The notes: generated from the letters alone by a model not told the origin. DNA of 64,000 nt from Armigeres subalbatus (GCF_024139115.2 NC_085140.1:42750180-42814179); one strand, 5' to 3'. Positions 46,405 through 58,168 are shown, counted from the first letter of the stretch. A program made the numbers and translations.

Positions 46405-48350
46405 ATGGTAAATTCTTCTAGGAACTTCTCCGGGCGTTCCTTCAGGAACTCTTCCTTTAATTCCTCCGGGATAACTTCCAGGAATTTTCCCGGGAATACC
46501 TCCATAGATTCAATAGCCAAATCCTTTAGAATTTTATTCTGGAATACTTTCCGCAATTACTTTAGCATATCATTAAAGAATTCCACTAAAAATTTCTTTA
46601 GGAATATCTCCAGGAATTCGTCCAAGTATTTTCCCGGAAATTCTTCCAGGAATTTTTCGGGAATTCCTTCAGGTACTTCTCTAGTAAATCCTTCAGGAAT
46701 TTCTCCTATAGACACTATAGGTTCGATAGACGAGCGGAGGCACGGTTGAGTCATTTCGATTTAGTGTGTTTTTCCGTTTTTTCACAGTATATCACGCGAA
46801 ACTGGCGTCACACGTTTCGTTGCTTGGATTGCAATTGTGAGTTCTTCCAGAACAAACCCCTGTGAACTCATCCGGTAATTTCTTCAGAAATTCATCTGGG
46901 AATACTTTCAGGATTTCATCTGAGAATTTCTGAATTAATACCGGGAATTCCTTCAGATATTTCTCCGGAAATTCCTTCAGGAACTTCTCCAAGAATTATT
47001 TCAGGACTTCCTTGTGAGAATTCTTCCGGAAGTGCTGCTTATGGGAGTTCCTCCGGGAGCTCTTCCATGAGATTTTCCAAAAGCTCCTCCGGGAATCCCT
47101 CCAGGAACTTCACAGGGGGAATTCCTGGAGAATATTTGGCAGGAATTTCACGGGAAATGGGATATCAGAAGTTCCTCTAGAAATTCAACTCCGGGTATTC
47201 AACCAGCTGTTCCTCTGAAAATTTCTGCGGGAGTTCCACTAGTAGTTCCTCCGGGAATTCTTTCAGGAATTTATTTAGGCTTTCTTTAGGAATTTACCTA
47301 CAAATTCGTCCAGAAGTTCCTAGAAGAATTTCTCTGGGAGTTCCTCCGGGAATTCTTCCGGGAGGTCCTTTAGGAATTCTTCCATGAGTTCCTCTTGGAA
47401 TTCTTCATTTGGAAGTTCATCCAGGAGTTCTTACGAGAAATCCTCCAGGGTTTACCCAGGAAATTCTACCTATAGTTCTTGAAGAAAATCCTTTAGAAGT
47501 TCCACCGGCAGTTCATCCGAGAATTCCTCTGATAATTTCTCTGAGAATTCCTCCCGGAGTTCCTCCGGAAATTACTCTGGGAGCTCCTCCTCAGATGAAC
47601 ACCCGGAGAAACTGCAAATGAAACTCCCGGAATTCTCGTAGAAACTGCCGATGGATCTCCTGGAAGAATTCCCGAAGGAACTGCTGGAGGAGCTCCCGTA
47701 AGAACTCCCGGGGGAATTGTAGGAGGAACTCCTTGAAGAATTAACAGAGAACCTCACGAAGGAACCCCCAGGGAAACTATCGGAATAGCTTCGGGGGGAA
47801 TTTCCAGCTAAATTTCTGAAGAAAGCCCAAATGATTTCCTGGAAGAACTACTGATGGAACCCCCGGAGGAATTCTCGGAGAAACTCCTGGTGAAATTCCC
47901 GGAGGAACTCTCGGAAGAATTCTCGAAGGAACTTCTGAACAAACTCCAGAGAGAATTTTCGAAAGGAACTCCCTGTGTGAAACTACCAGAGATTTTAACA
48001 AAAAAATTATTCGAAACTTTCACGGAAAATTTTATGGAATGCACACAAGAAAATCGAAGATTTTTCGCGAAATTTCCAGGAATGTTTACTGGCAATTCTG
48101 CGGAATTTCCACGGAATTTTTTATAATTTTTCATGAGAAACAGCACGAATGAATTATCTGAAGAATTTCCTGCAGAACTTATAAAGGAGTTTGTGGAGGA
48201 TTTGTTGGAGTAAATAATGGTGGAATTTTCGGATCCATTCTCGGCGAAATTGATGGTGGAATTCCTGATGACATTGCCGAAGAAGTTGCTGGAGGCATTC
48301 CTAAAGAATCCCTAATAGAATGCCTGGAGCAATTGTCGAAAGGATTCCTG
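46405..48350. repeat. 12-bp-unit foldback repeat, copy B
   Basis: From 46405 to about 47585 the units are in the TTCCTCCGGGA orientation. At about 47585-47595 they flip to GGAGGAACTCCC and continue to 48350. The flip point and both flanks align, in reverse complement, with copy A (29540-30450 plus 33957-34335). A non-periodic stretch at about 46706-46845 interrupts the long arm near where copy A carries the RTE. Apparent frames such as 47854-48126 plus, and the Ser/Asn-rich minus frames, are products of the 12-bp period. Confidence 0.8.
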
Positions 48351-48929
48351 GAGAAAGCTTGCATTTTGTTTTTTTCTGCCTATTTTATATTTTATAATAT
48401 TATTTCAGAGAGGATTTGTATAGAAATTCAGATGTATGGTTCTAGTTTTCAAAAACTTATGAAAGAATGCAGGACTTTTATAATAACTGTTATAGCTGAT
48501 TTTATATTCTTTCTGAATACTAAGTTCGTTGATAATTTTCTCGCTTTATTTAAAAATATCAAATGAGCAATACATCATGCAGTTTTAAATCCATCCAGTA
48601 CAAAACGCTGATTTCAACGCCCAGCACGACGCGACGCACAATGCGTTATTGTGATCTAGCCTTTACTGTTGGTTGTGGATTTGGTTTTAAAGTTTTTGAA
48701 ACTTAGAAGGAAATAGTACCAAGCGTTAATATTCATGTGTTTTTATAAAACTACTATTCAACTAAAACTAAAACTACGATTCAAAAGACCTAAAAAAATT
48801 GCCCCCCCCCCTACTCGAAATCCTGGCTACGCCCATGGTTGGCCCTTACTCCAACCAAGGATTCTATCCATTTGGACGTGGCGTGTTTGAGGTGTTTTGA
48901 TTTAAGTCTTTCCGTGTTGAAAACGACCG

Positions 48930-49050
48930 CGATTGCTTCGTCACCGGCGAAAATCGCCTCTGTTCACACCAATCTTTTTATTTGCTAGACCTTACGGTCT
49001 AAAGACATTCAATTTTCCCTGATCAGCCTACTCGTCTCCCGCCCAATCTC
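48930..49050 (-). repeat. LTR-like fragment, copy 2, inverted
   Basis: On the minus strand it reads GGGCGGGAGACGAGT, CTGATC, AGACCGTAAGGTCT, AATAAAAAGATTGGTGTG and GAGGCGATTTTCGCC. It matches 45241-45370 in order with moderate divergence. The two copies flank foldback copy B as an inverted pair. Confidence 0.45.
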
Positions 49051-49288
49051 TTTGGGGAAAATATTACCCTCCCCTGAAGGTATTCACCAGGTCGGGCAAC
49101 CTCCAAACAGGTAAATGGTCTCCTCCGGCAGTGGCGCTTAAGCCATTTCTACTAGAAACGGGAAACTCGGCTGGCAGGTTTCAGGTGTTTTTTAAAATAT
49201 TTTATTTTAAATTATGCGCATTTCTTATCACTAACGTCAACAAACCCAAAGTCGGAATCTTGTGAGAAAATTTCACGTGAGGTGTCTA

Positions 49289-49417
49289 TAGGGTAAAGAA
49301 TGTATTTTGGACCACCCTTACGGGAGCTTTTATTTTGGACCACCAAGAGCAATTTGCACTCAGTGGTCCAAAATATGAGCAAATCGAACTGGTGGTCCAA
49401 AATACCTCCCTACCCTA
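49289..49417. mobile_element. TA-flanked miniature inverted-repeat element, 129 bp
   Basis: The left end TAGGGTAAAGAATGTATTTT pairs with the right end AAATACCTCCCTACCCTA. The word TATTTTGGACCACC occurs four times, two in each orientation, at 49303, 49329, 49359 and 49391. TA is present at both ends. No coding capacity. Confidence 0.75.
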
Positions 49418-49467
49418 CTGGTTGCATAGAGAATTTGTAAATTCAATACAATCATATAGAACTCGAC

Positions 49468-49873
49468 ATTGGAGTCCCGTAGCGTAGTTGGCTACACGTT
49501 CGCCTTACAAGCGGATATTCATGGGTTCAATTCCCAGCCCCTCTACCAAACCCTCGTCAGTCGCCGGATCCGCAGCCCATACGGTGGTGTTTTGGGAGAC
49601 GCGCTTTACAGTCCCGTCCCGGCTGCTTGATGATGACTGACAACTTGTTCTTCTCGGAGACATTCCTCCAATGTTACCCGGATAAAATGGCAATCGAACA
49701 ACGCAACTATCATTGGATACACGACATGGACAAATGGACACAATGGACTCACGATGAGATAGACTGGCAATGAAAACTATGAGGATTCTGTACAGCAGAA
49801 TACCACAGTAGATCTCGGCACAGTGGCGGTTAAGTAACATAGAGTGCCTAACAAATAAATAAAGGAATAAAAA
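49468..49873 (+). mobile_element. tRNA-derived SINE with 14-bp target duplication
   Basis: Flanked by ATATAGAACTCGAC at 49454-49467 and 49874-49887. The head resembles a tRNA gene: A box TAGCGTAGTTGG (49480-49491) and B box GGTTCAATTCC (49524-49534), 32 bases apart. The body is tRNA-unrelated and the tail reads AACAAATAAATAAAGG. The internal pol III promoter is well preserved. It differs from the Feilai copy at 52756. Confidence 0.85.
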
Positions 49874-50265
49874 ATATAGAACTCGACCTGGAATGCCGCG
49901 ATACGAACAATTGACGTTCTTTTGGAATCCTCGCACCGTTTCCGTACTTTCATTGCTGTTTATTTTGTTTCATTTTGACATTTTACCCACGTGCTTTTTC
50001 TGCCGACTCTGATTTCGGCCATTCTCTCTAGAATTGAATGGTGACAGTTAAGTGTGAACTCATTAGCCCAAAAATGATTTATGTTGGGATAACTTTCGCG
50101 TTAAATAACGTTGTTTTGCAACTTCGTGTAAATTACTAAGCACAACACTGCACATAAAATCTCTTCAAATATGGTCAATGGTGTGGTTTTTGCACAGCAG
50201 ATGACCGTAGTATCATCGATTTCAGTATCTCCCGTTAATTATATGGAAGGTATTGAACTCGGTCA

Positions 50266-50610
50266 CCAGGGGCAGCAGGGACTATGTCCAAGAGATTGAC
50301 GATCCCTCCCCAGGCCATCTGCGAGTTGTGGCGCCTGCCTAGGATGTGGTGGGGTTTGGCAATGGGCCCTGCATGTATTCGCAAGTAGGCTCCGCCAAAG
50401 CGACCGTGTGTCGCTCAAAGCGCACAAGCCCAAGTCCTGGTGTTAGGTGGGACGCTAAACAGCCCTGACACGACGGCCCTCCGACGAGACAGGAGGTTTG
50501 CGCAGGCCCAATAAGCCGCCTTTAAAAACAACCATTACGAACGACATAGAAGATAAGACTTTTATGTGCAGCACAGGCCACTCCGGCCTTAGCCTGATAA
50601 ATAATAATAA
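50266..50610 (+). mobile_element. 345-bp RTE-derived non-autonomous element with perfect 12-bp target duplication
   Basis: Exactly bounded by TGAACTCGGTCA at 50254-50265 and 50611-50622. The first ~250 bp match the leader of the RTE at 33375-33955, with CCTAGGATGTGGTGGGGTTT, GACCGTGTGTCGCTCAAAGC and AGTCCTGGTGTTAGGTGGGA. The last ~45 bp match the 3' end of the RTE at 22031-23661, with CACTCCGGCCTTAGCCTGAT followed by (ATA)n. There is no reverse transcriptase. The structure is that of a short parasite of an RTE: 5' leader plus 3' recognition tail, moved in trans. Confidence 0.85.
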
Positions 50611-50704
50611 TGAACTCGGTCATCTTGTTCCTTCCAGTTATCTTTGCTTCAATCCACTTCACTTCGGTTTGACAATATGGACGGGGCTTCGAATTGCTTG
50701 AATT

Positions 50705-51690
50705 GCTGAAAACTGTATTTGGCCAAAGCGTTTGCCCTAACCATCGTTTGGCCGAATCAGTCATCTGGCCAAAAATGCCGTTCGGCTGAAATGGTCGTTT
50801 GGTGGGTCCTACTGTAGAAAATGTAATTTGCTGAATGGATAATATGTTTGAAAATGTGAACCCGTTTGGCAAAATGACATTTTCGGTAAAATGGCTTTTC
50901 TGCCAATCGACTATTTCGGCCCTCTCGGCCAAGGTATCTTATCGGTAGTTGGCATTTTCGGTCAAATGCCCTATTTTACCAAGCGACTTTTTCAACCAAT
51001 CGGCCAAATGATAAATTCGGAACTCCACTCAGTCTTGTGGCCTCCGTCCAAATGGCTCTTCGCATCGAAAATTATTCGACGAAAAGCCATTTGTTCGAGT
51101 GAAACTTGGCCAAATAACACCTTAAACCAGAAGTAATCTAATTGATTTTAATTTGGCTAAATTGAACGTTTGTCCGAAATGATTATTATGTCGAAAATTA
51201 TATTGTCCGAAAATGTCATTTTGCCGAAAGCGACGTTCAGCCCATAGAGACATTCGGCCAAGCAGTTTGTTTGTAGTTTGGCCGAAAGAATTGTTTCCCC
51301 AACAGGTAATTTTACTGAAAATGCCGTTTGACCGAAACGGTTGTTCGACAGAAATAGTCATTTGATCGAAATGGTCATTTGGCCGAAAATTTCGTTTGGT
51401 CGAATAGAGTATTTTGGTTGAAAATGCCGTTTGGCAGCAATGGTCTTTTGGCAGGGAGAGCAATTTGACTCGAAAATGTATTTTCTGCCAAACATTCATT
51501 CGGGAAAACGAAATTTTCGGTTAAATGATCATTTTCGGCCATATTAATTGAGAATTGAAAATTTCGTCCAAAATACTTCCGGCTAGATTTAGTTTCGGCC
51601 TAATTATTTGTGCAGTCAAATAACATATTCGGTCAAACAACTTTCAGCCTTGTGGCCTCCGGCCAAATGGCTTTCTGCCAGACGGCCCTT
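50705..51690. repeat. GGCCAAA/GGCCGAA-type short repeats, large block
   Basis: Several dozen variants of TTTGGCCGAAATGGTCATT and TTCGGCCAAATGGC, spaced about 20-25 bp apart, across almost 1 kb. Same family as 6921-7108 and 9165-9372. The palindromic GGCC core obscures orientation. Open frames here are incidental. Confidence 0.7.
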
Positions 51691-52755
51691 CTACGTTCAA
51701 TTTTTTTTATTTCAACCATAAATTCTTCGAAATTTCCGCTGGAAGCTCGTCTCAGTTTTTTAAGAAGAGCTTTCCGAGATTTCAACGGAAAATTGTATGG
51801 AATTTTCAAGGAAATCATTTCAATTTTTAGGAAAAAATCTTTGGAAATTCAACGTGATGTGGAGACGTAAATCAGAAAATTCTTGGGAAATTACCTTAGC
51901 TTAGCTTTGACTGACTACACATATCTATGGTTGCTACTCCGTGATTGACCAGAATCAGTGAAATTGCACAAAGAATCAACTGAATGATTGACTGGGATTG
52001 TTCAAGCATTCTTAGTGTGCAAGTTTCAGTGACTCTAAAATTCAAATGATCAATAACGACGCCGGCCACGTCCTTGTAGTCAGTTAGGAAGAAGGAAGGA
52101 ATGTTAGTAGGTGGTTTTTGCTATTTGAAGACCGTGTTTACCTCTGCGCCTCCACAAAAACCACAGGAAGGATTATCAGCTAGTCGGAAGGTAGCGTTGG
52201 AACTGGATTCACTCTAATAAGCTATGCGACCGTGCCATTCTTTATACACAGTGATTTTACCTAGCCATGAATCGGGCGCGAAAAGTAGTACAAACTAACT
52301 ACCGGCCTACCGGGCGCGCAATGCAGAACACAATATTTGGGCCGATCGCGCCATCGTTCTGCTTTCCGAAACAAGAGAAATCTCGCACTGAACTGATTTT
52401 TATTACCGGCCGTGTGGACTTGTAAATTTGAATCGGCCTGAAAAATTATAGATCAGCGACGTGACAAATTTTAAACGGTGGCGCGCTAATGCAAAAATGT
52501 CGGTGGCCGCGCACACCTCTACTTTTGGATCCCAGAATGTATTTCTTTCGAGATTCCGGAAAAAAGGCGATTCCAGAAGGAACTTCCATAGGATTCAGAA
52601 AGACAGGGTTTCAGAATGATTTCTATTCGGATTCCAGAAAGGGTCTTTGTTGTGTTCCAGGACTAATCTAAGGAAACTAAGAGGAATTGAAGAGATCTTT
52701 TATTGCAAAAGGTATTCCTTCAAAGTTCCAGGTAAAATGTTTCACTCAACACTCA

Positions 52756-53034
52756 GCCATGCGGTAAGATGCGCGGCTACAGAGCAACACCATGTTGAAG
52801 GTGGCTGGGTTCGATTCCCGGTCCGGTCTAGGACATTTTCGGGTTTTCCCTCGAAATCCCTGGGCATAAATGTATTATCGTGTTGGTCTCATGATATGCA
52901 AATGCAAAAATGGTAACTTGGCTTAGAAACATCGCAGGCAATAACTGTGGAAGTGCTGAATGAACACTAGGCTTCGAGGCGGCCATGTTTCAGTTGGGGA
53001 TGTAATGCCAATAAGAAAGAGAAGTCTCAACAAA
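52756..53034 (+). mobile_element. Feilai-type tRNA-derived SINE
   Basis: Begins GCCATGCGGTAAGATGCGCG and contains a B box GGTTCGATTCC at 52808-52818. It continues with CCCTGGGCATAAATGTATTA, AATGGTAACTTGGCTTAGAA and GGATGTAATGCCAATAAGAA, all hallmarks of the Aedes Feilai family as I remember it. A 9-bp duplication CAACACTCA lies at 52747-52755 and 53035-53043. This is the strongest single clue to an Aedes genome. Confidence 0.85.
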
Positions 53035-53043
53035 CAACACTCA

Positions 53044-54955
53044 AAAGGATCCCGCACTTACCTGCAACTACTCCTTTCTGACCGCTGTCCTCGGCCAACC
53101 TAATGCTTTTAGGAAGAGATGTGGTTTCGCGAAGTTTGACGATGCATATTTTTTTTTAGTACAAAAAGCGTGGCCAAGGGGGGAAGGGGTGGTTGAAAAA
53201 CGTATTGTTATTGCGTGACGTACTTTATGGATTTTTCATTTTGCGAACGTAATCATCTGCAGAATTCTTCATCATCAGGACGTTGATAACCTAGTTTTAA
53301 AATAGAAGCAGACTAGCGATGCCGTTTTGAAATAAGTTTCTCGCCTTTTTTGTTTTGATTCACAGTTTTGAACGAGTTCTCACCCCTAGCTCCCTCTATT
53401 TTAGCGTTACGTAATTAGAAAATTGTTGAAAAGATTTATTGAAATAATCAGATTATTATATTCATAATAATCGCCTACTCAACTTTTTGTAAGGATTTGT
53501 GGTAGCATTTATTTTGCATACTATGTATTGAATGTACGTTGAGCACGGATATGAATGAAATAAATCCGTGGATAAGTTGATTTATATTTCCGGTTGAACA
53601 TCGAACGATGAATAGAAATACAAATATTCATCAGTGACCAAATCAGAACTGTAAAGTATCTCATACCAAAAACCAGTCTGCAATCAAATGAATTGGTAAT
53701 TGTAAATTAGGATGCGCTCTTGGTGGGACTGTTTAGTTTGGAAATGATAAACAGAGGGTGAATTTAATTAAATGTTTATTGTATTTACATATGGATTGCC
53801 AATGCTCGGAATGTGGTTTGAATCCTAGGGATTTATTTTTGGATTTAGTTATTTATTGACCGATGTTTGAGAACACACTGGAAAACATAAAGCTAGAACT
53901 ATGTGTCACGTCTCATCAACGTGCAACAGCCACGTGCTCATAATCCTAGAGCTAGAATTCATAACATATATATTACTGAATTTATTTCAAGTCAATTGTA
54001 AAGCGCACGTACATACAATTTACGATTTATCAAATGAGGATGAATGCACTAAACCCACAGTTTTTTTTATAATTCTCCATAGTGGGCGTAATATTCGTGG
54101 GAATCATGCACGTAAATAAAAAAAACTCCTTGATAAGTTCCTATTACCAGTTCTAATCTCAATAAAGCTTCTTGTCGTTGTAGTACGTAAACGTGAATCA
54201 CTCTAGTTCTCAGTCGCGGATCCGCTTCAGACTATAACAGCCTCTATACTATAGATGAGTGCGCTTGTGGATTCGAAAATGATTCGAGATAAAAAATCGC
54301 TATTCAATTTAAATGTGCGTTAAAAATGTGCCATCGTCAGCTATTTTAGTTACATTTTTTTCTTCTGTTTCATTACTTTGGCAAGTTTCTTTTCCTTCAC
54401 GATACTATCTTAGTTTTATCTCATTTGAGTTAATTTTACAGCTATGCTTGGTATTGTATTGGTTCCTTGTAATAATATACGGTTCATATATCTTAAAATG
54501 TTTGACTAGTTCTGTCTATCGGTTTCGTATCATTTATGATGAATTTGTAAATAAACCCTAATTAGTGTTAAATAATATCATTTCTTCATTTCGGATAAAG
54601 CTATCGGATTTCAACTAGCCTAAACTATAAAGGAGACACACTAAAGAAGGTACACATATGTTTCGTTTTATCCGTGGCATCTCTCGGACTGATAAACTTA
54701 ATGACAGATTCTCTATTTAAGGTCTTGTGTTTAAAATTTACTAGCATCGATTTTTATTTTTCGAAACTTTAGACTAGCTATTAAATAATCGAATGGAATA
54801 ACTGTTTGTGTGATTTTTTCTGCTCTCTGTACATGCATTTCCAGCCAACAGCGCTATACCAAATAGCATAGATCCAATCTGTGCGTGTGATAATTTAATA
54901 GTCTTTTTTTTAGCAACGGCCCTTCGAATAATTTATCGATATTTGCCTCCATGAT
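53044..54955. other. No gene recognised
   Basis: Includes a GGGGGGAAGGGGTGG stretch at 53177 followed by GCGTGACGTACTTTATGG, a common insect dispersed-repeat motif. Otherwise AT-rich unique sequence with no supportable exon. Confidence 0.4.
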
Positions 54956-56303
54956 TCATCCGCTATCCTCGCATTTCACTAGTCTCCAGTTTATCGGCAT
55001 TATTTTCACTCTGACCAATGCTGCAATACGATGCAGTGGGATTGGAAAACTTTTCCCTATAACATCCAATATGTAGGTACTTTTTGGAAGCGATGCTACG
55101 AGATATGGCAAAAGGATGGTAACAATTTTTAAAGCTCCATATAAATAAATGCTTAAGGTTGGATAGACGAATGTTCTGCTAAAACACTGCAGTGTTTTAA
55201 CAGTTTTGTTAATCGGTCGTATAGAATCCAAATAATACCTTATGGATTTCCATAAACTTTTAAATATTCCTGTGTGCGAGAATTTGTAATCATTATACAG
55301 ATCTAAAACCACAGACATGTTCTGAGATCAATAAATTTTGTATTAGGTACCCGTATCTCAGCAATCAAAACTCTGCCTCAATCGTCAACTTTTACTCCTC
55401 AGCCTACTTTAACTAGCCTCTCAATCAAGCCCGCACTAAATTGCCAATTTGTCCTCAATTTTGGCAGCAATTTATTTACATCGGTCATCCGATCCTTCGC
55501 CACATTAATTCGTTGGCAAATAGCCAATTTCACTTGACCTAACCCAATTTCCAGTTCGATCCGACAGTTAACGAACCAAAAATTGGAAAAGATTTCATCA
55601 AACCAAGCAAAAACTTTGGCGCTGTTGTGTCCAACTGGTTTCCACGAACAAATGGGCCATCTTCCGCTTCCCTTTCGGTGAAAATCCGATGACGGAGCAG
55701 AAAAGTTTGCTACAAACTTCCTCTCGCACGGCTGGCGGATTGCTGTGGAAAAACTTCGAGGAAAGTACTATCCTCTCACAATATGGCACGTAAATTAAAT
55801 CTTTTCGTGTTTTGACAATGATATCATGCATTTTCAGCTCGTTCCATTGTTTGATTATTTCCGCTCCTGTTTGAAATGGAGCAACTGAATAGAATGCGAA
55901 ATTCAGCTCGTTAAAGTCGAGCCACACTAAATTGAAATACATTCCTAAGCATGTGATTTAAATTCTAAATTACAATTTATTATGTCTAACTATTCCACAA
56001 TAAAAGGAGTAAGCTAAGATACGTTCGGAAGTGCTCCATAGAAATTTGATAATTTAAAATTGACAAATTGTTCTCATGCTCCAGGCAGAAACTCTCTTCG
56101 GACGGCATTCGCCTGATAGTTAAATTGCATTGAAGAAAAAAGAAAGGCAGTTGATATACTTCGGACGAATCGGTTGTTCGGCACCCAAGAGCGCCATAGT
56201 AAATTAAGTTTATAATCAAGAGGATTGAGTAAATTGTCGTCTGTAGGAATTTATCTACGACAGCTTGATAAATGCCGCATTGAAAAAGGAAAAAGATTCA
56301 TCT
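54956..56303 (-). CDS. Candidate multi-exon gene or remnant, membrane-protein-like
   Basis: Four coding-like segments on the minus strand. 56303-55986: hydrophobic, with QAVVDKFLQTTIYSILLIIN. About 55955-55598: QWNELKMHDIIVKTRKDLI and VREEVCSKLFC. 55690-55408: RIELEIGLGQVKLAICQRIN, no stop for about 90 codons. 55321-54956: LDLYNDYKFSHTG and YLVASLPKS. Between the last two, GTAGGC at 55407 and a TTGATCTCAG acceptor at 55322 would define an 86-bp intron, a normal size for mosquitoes. The join between the second and third segments needs a frameshift or an intron I cannot place. The composition resembles insect multi-pass chemoreceptors, but I do not recognise the family. It could be a pseudogene. 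Confidence 0.35.
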
Positions 56304-56970
56304 TTTAAGGGTTGTATGGATTTCAAAAGTTCAAAAGTAATTACGATGTTACTCGTTTTTGTGTAACCGATGGCTAATAATTTTCGGTGAGTTCATTTTA
56401 CACAGCGAGAGAGCAGTCGGAAATCGAACCTAACCTCAATTATATGTTTTCAAATTTATTGTAAAGCAAGCCAACTTTTCATACTTATTCGGAGGCTTCT
56501 CCAATCGTTTCGATCAACAAAACAAAGTGCGATGATTGCATTCGCACATTTTTTTGTTTCGCCAGCAAAGGAAAAACCTCCGAAAAAGTACGATTTTTTG
56601 CGGCACGTTCTGCACCCGGTCGCCATCATAGTGACCCGAAAGGACTTTGACAGTTCGAGGCAAACTCACTTACACATATCATGCACATGTGAGACAGTAC
56701 ACAGCGACTGCTCGTGTTTCACACAAAATTTTCACTCATAGTGAGAGTTGGCCAAGGCGTCGCCGTGATGTGTGATAGCTATTCATACGATGTGTACTTG
56801 ACTTTAAGCGTGTGATAAATTGTTTTACGGGAAAGAGAAAAAAGGCTGAGGAGAGATTACTATTCTTCCCTCACTGTCAGTGGCGCGAAAAGTTGAATCT
56901 CGCTTAACTTTTCAAAAGGACCGAAAAAAAATTGCAATCAATAGACCAATATGAAAACTTTTGATTGCAG

Positions 56971-57043
56971 TAGGGAGCGGGACCATTTGGGCAGCACCTG
57001 CTGACGGGAATAGGGGGTGCTGCTCAAATGGTTATCTACCCTA
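56971..57043. mobile_element. TA-flanked 73-bp hairpin element
   Basis: TAGGGAGCGGGACCATTTGG then GCAGCACC pairs with GGTGCTGCTCAAATGG then TTATCTACCCTA. The stem is about 28 bp with a short loop. The same TA-GGG ends occur in the elements at 5798 and 49289. Confidence 0.65.
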
Positions 57044-57068
57044 CTCAAATTAATTCATGAAAAAAATG

Positions 57069-57344
57069 TTACTTGAGGAGGTTAGAAGCAAAGGGGTGTA
57101 AGTCACATTTTGGTCAAAATTGAGTTTACTTCAACAAAAAATTGGTTCTTGTGCTTTGCGGCAATATGTTGATATAGTTTGTACGATGTTTATAAAAAAT
57201 GTGAAAATTCACAGAAAGTTAGTAATTTTTTGAGCTTTCATACGATCTGTATGAAGCAAAAAAATATTGAAAAACTTTACACTCGTTTTTCTCAAAACTA
57301 ACTTTTTGTCACTTACACCCCTTTGCGTTTGACCTCCTCACTTA
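57069..57344. mobile_element. TA-flanked inverted-repeat element, 276 bp
   Basis: The left TACTTGAGGAGGTTAGAAGC then AAAGGGGTGTAAGT pairs with the right ACTTACACCCCTTTGCG then TTTGACCTCCTCACTTA. About 33 bp with few mismatches. No coding capacity. Confidence 0.75.
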
Positions 57345-57689
57345 GGTTCTTTTGACTCGTTGCGGTTATATTTTTTTTTCTATAAATGCAAACCGAAAAT
57401 TTTAGCGAAAAATTAGTAAGGGTAAGAATTATGGAACGAAAAATGAATCTCATCAAGTAGGTACGATTTTCGTTTATTTTCCAGATTCGTTCTAGAGAAA
57501 AAAGTATAACATGTGAAAGCTCTTTCTCGCCAAAGACTTCTCCTTTGACCTGAAAATCGCTTGTTTTCGTCTCACCGAAACGAAAAGTACGAACCTTGGT
57601 ACTATACAAAAAGATTGGACAAATAAAGGACAAAGAATGATTCCGCTTCAAAAACTACTTGAGCAGTACGGAGCTGACAACCTAACAAA

Positions 57690-57790
57690 CAATTTAAGCT
57701 GAATATGTTAGTTTTTGGCTGCAGAATTTTTTTTTTTGGTTGCATGAATGGTCTATACCAGCTTCCAAGGTTTGTTAGCAAATTTTGTAA
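57690..57790 (+). repeat. Dispersed repeat, copy 1
   Basis: Contains TTAAGCTGAATATGTTAGTT, TTTGGCTG and ACCAGCTTCCAAGGTTTGTT, matching 63665-63765 in the same order and orientation. Confidence 0.55.
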
Positions 57791-57993
57791 CGCTGTTAAC
57801 GTCTGCTATGTCAAGTGACTGGAACTATCACTTTTTCTTGCGGAAAAATATTTCTTCCCATTATTCCATTATTCCGCAAGGAATTTGAGAAGCTTTCAAA
57901 TAACTTCAGTAACTGAAGCATACGAGGCTTTACAACAGTACACCCATCCACTGCCCATAATTTCATAGTTGACGTAACAACTGCGAGAGGGTG

Positions 57994-58168
57994 CATCATA
58001 TTTACGTAACGCATAGTATTTATGCACCCTTCAATACGTTCCTGATTTATGCGCATCGTAGCAGGCATCGCTTTCAGCGACAAAGAATCGTCCTCTTTCG
58101 TGTTTGAACTGCCAAGCAAGCAGGTTGTGTGTGCTGGGCGACAGTAGGAGCACAATGCGGATTTCACA
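57994..58168 (-). repeat. 175-bp direct duplication, copy 1, coding-like on the minus strand
   Basis: Matches 59159-59333 with only three differences that I can count. One minus-strand frame is open through both copies, starting VKSALCSYCRPAHTTCLLGS and ending TMRYVNMM. The differences give Leu/Phe, Ile/Met and one silent change. In this copy the frame runs on to 57811 (118 codons). Product not recognised. Confidence 0.7.

Noticed and set aside
47409..48146. Ser/Asn-rich and Glu/Phe-rich open frames in foldback copy B
   Set aside because: Same cause as in copy A: periodic DNA keeps frames open without coding meaning.
49478..49545. Possible functional tRNA gene
   Set aside because: A and B boxes are present but no acceptor stem pairs and a SINE body follows; flanked by target duplications.
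56532..56741. 69-codon plus-strand frame
   Set aside because: Some coding-like words but isolated, no splice partners and no known domain.
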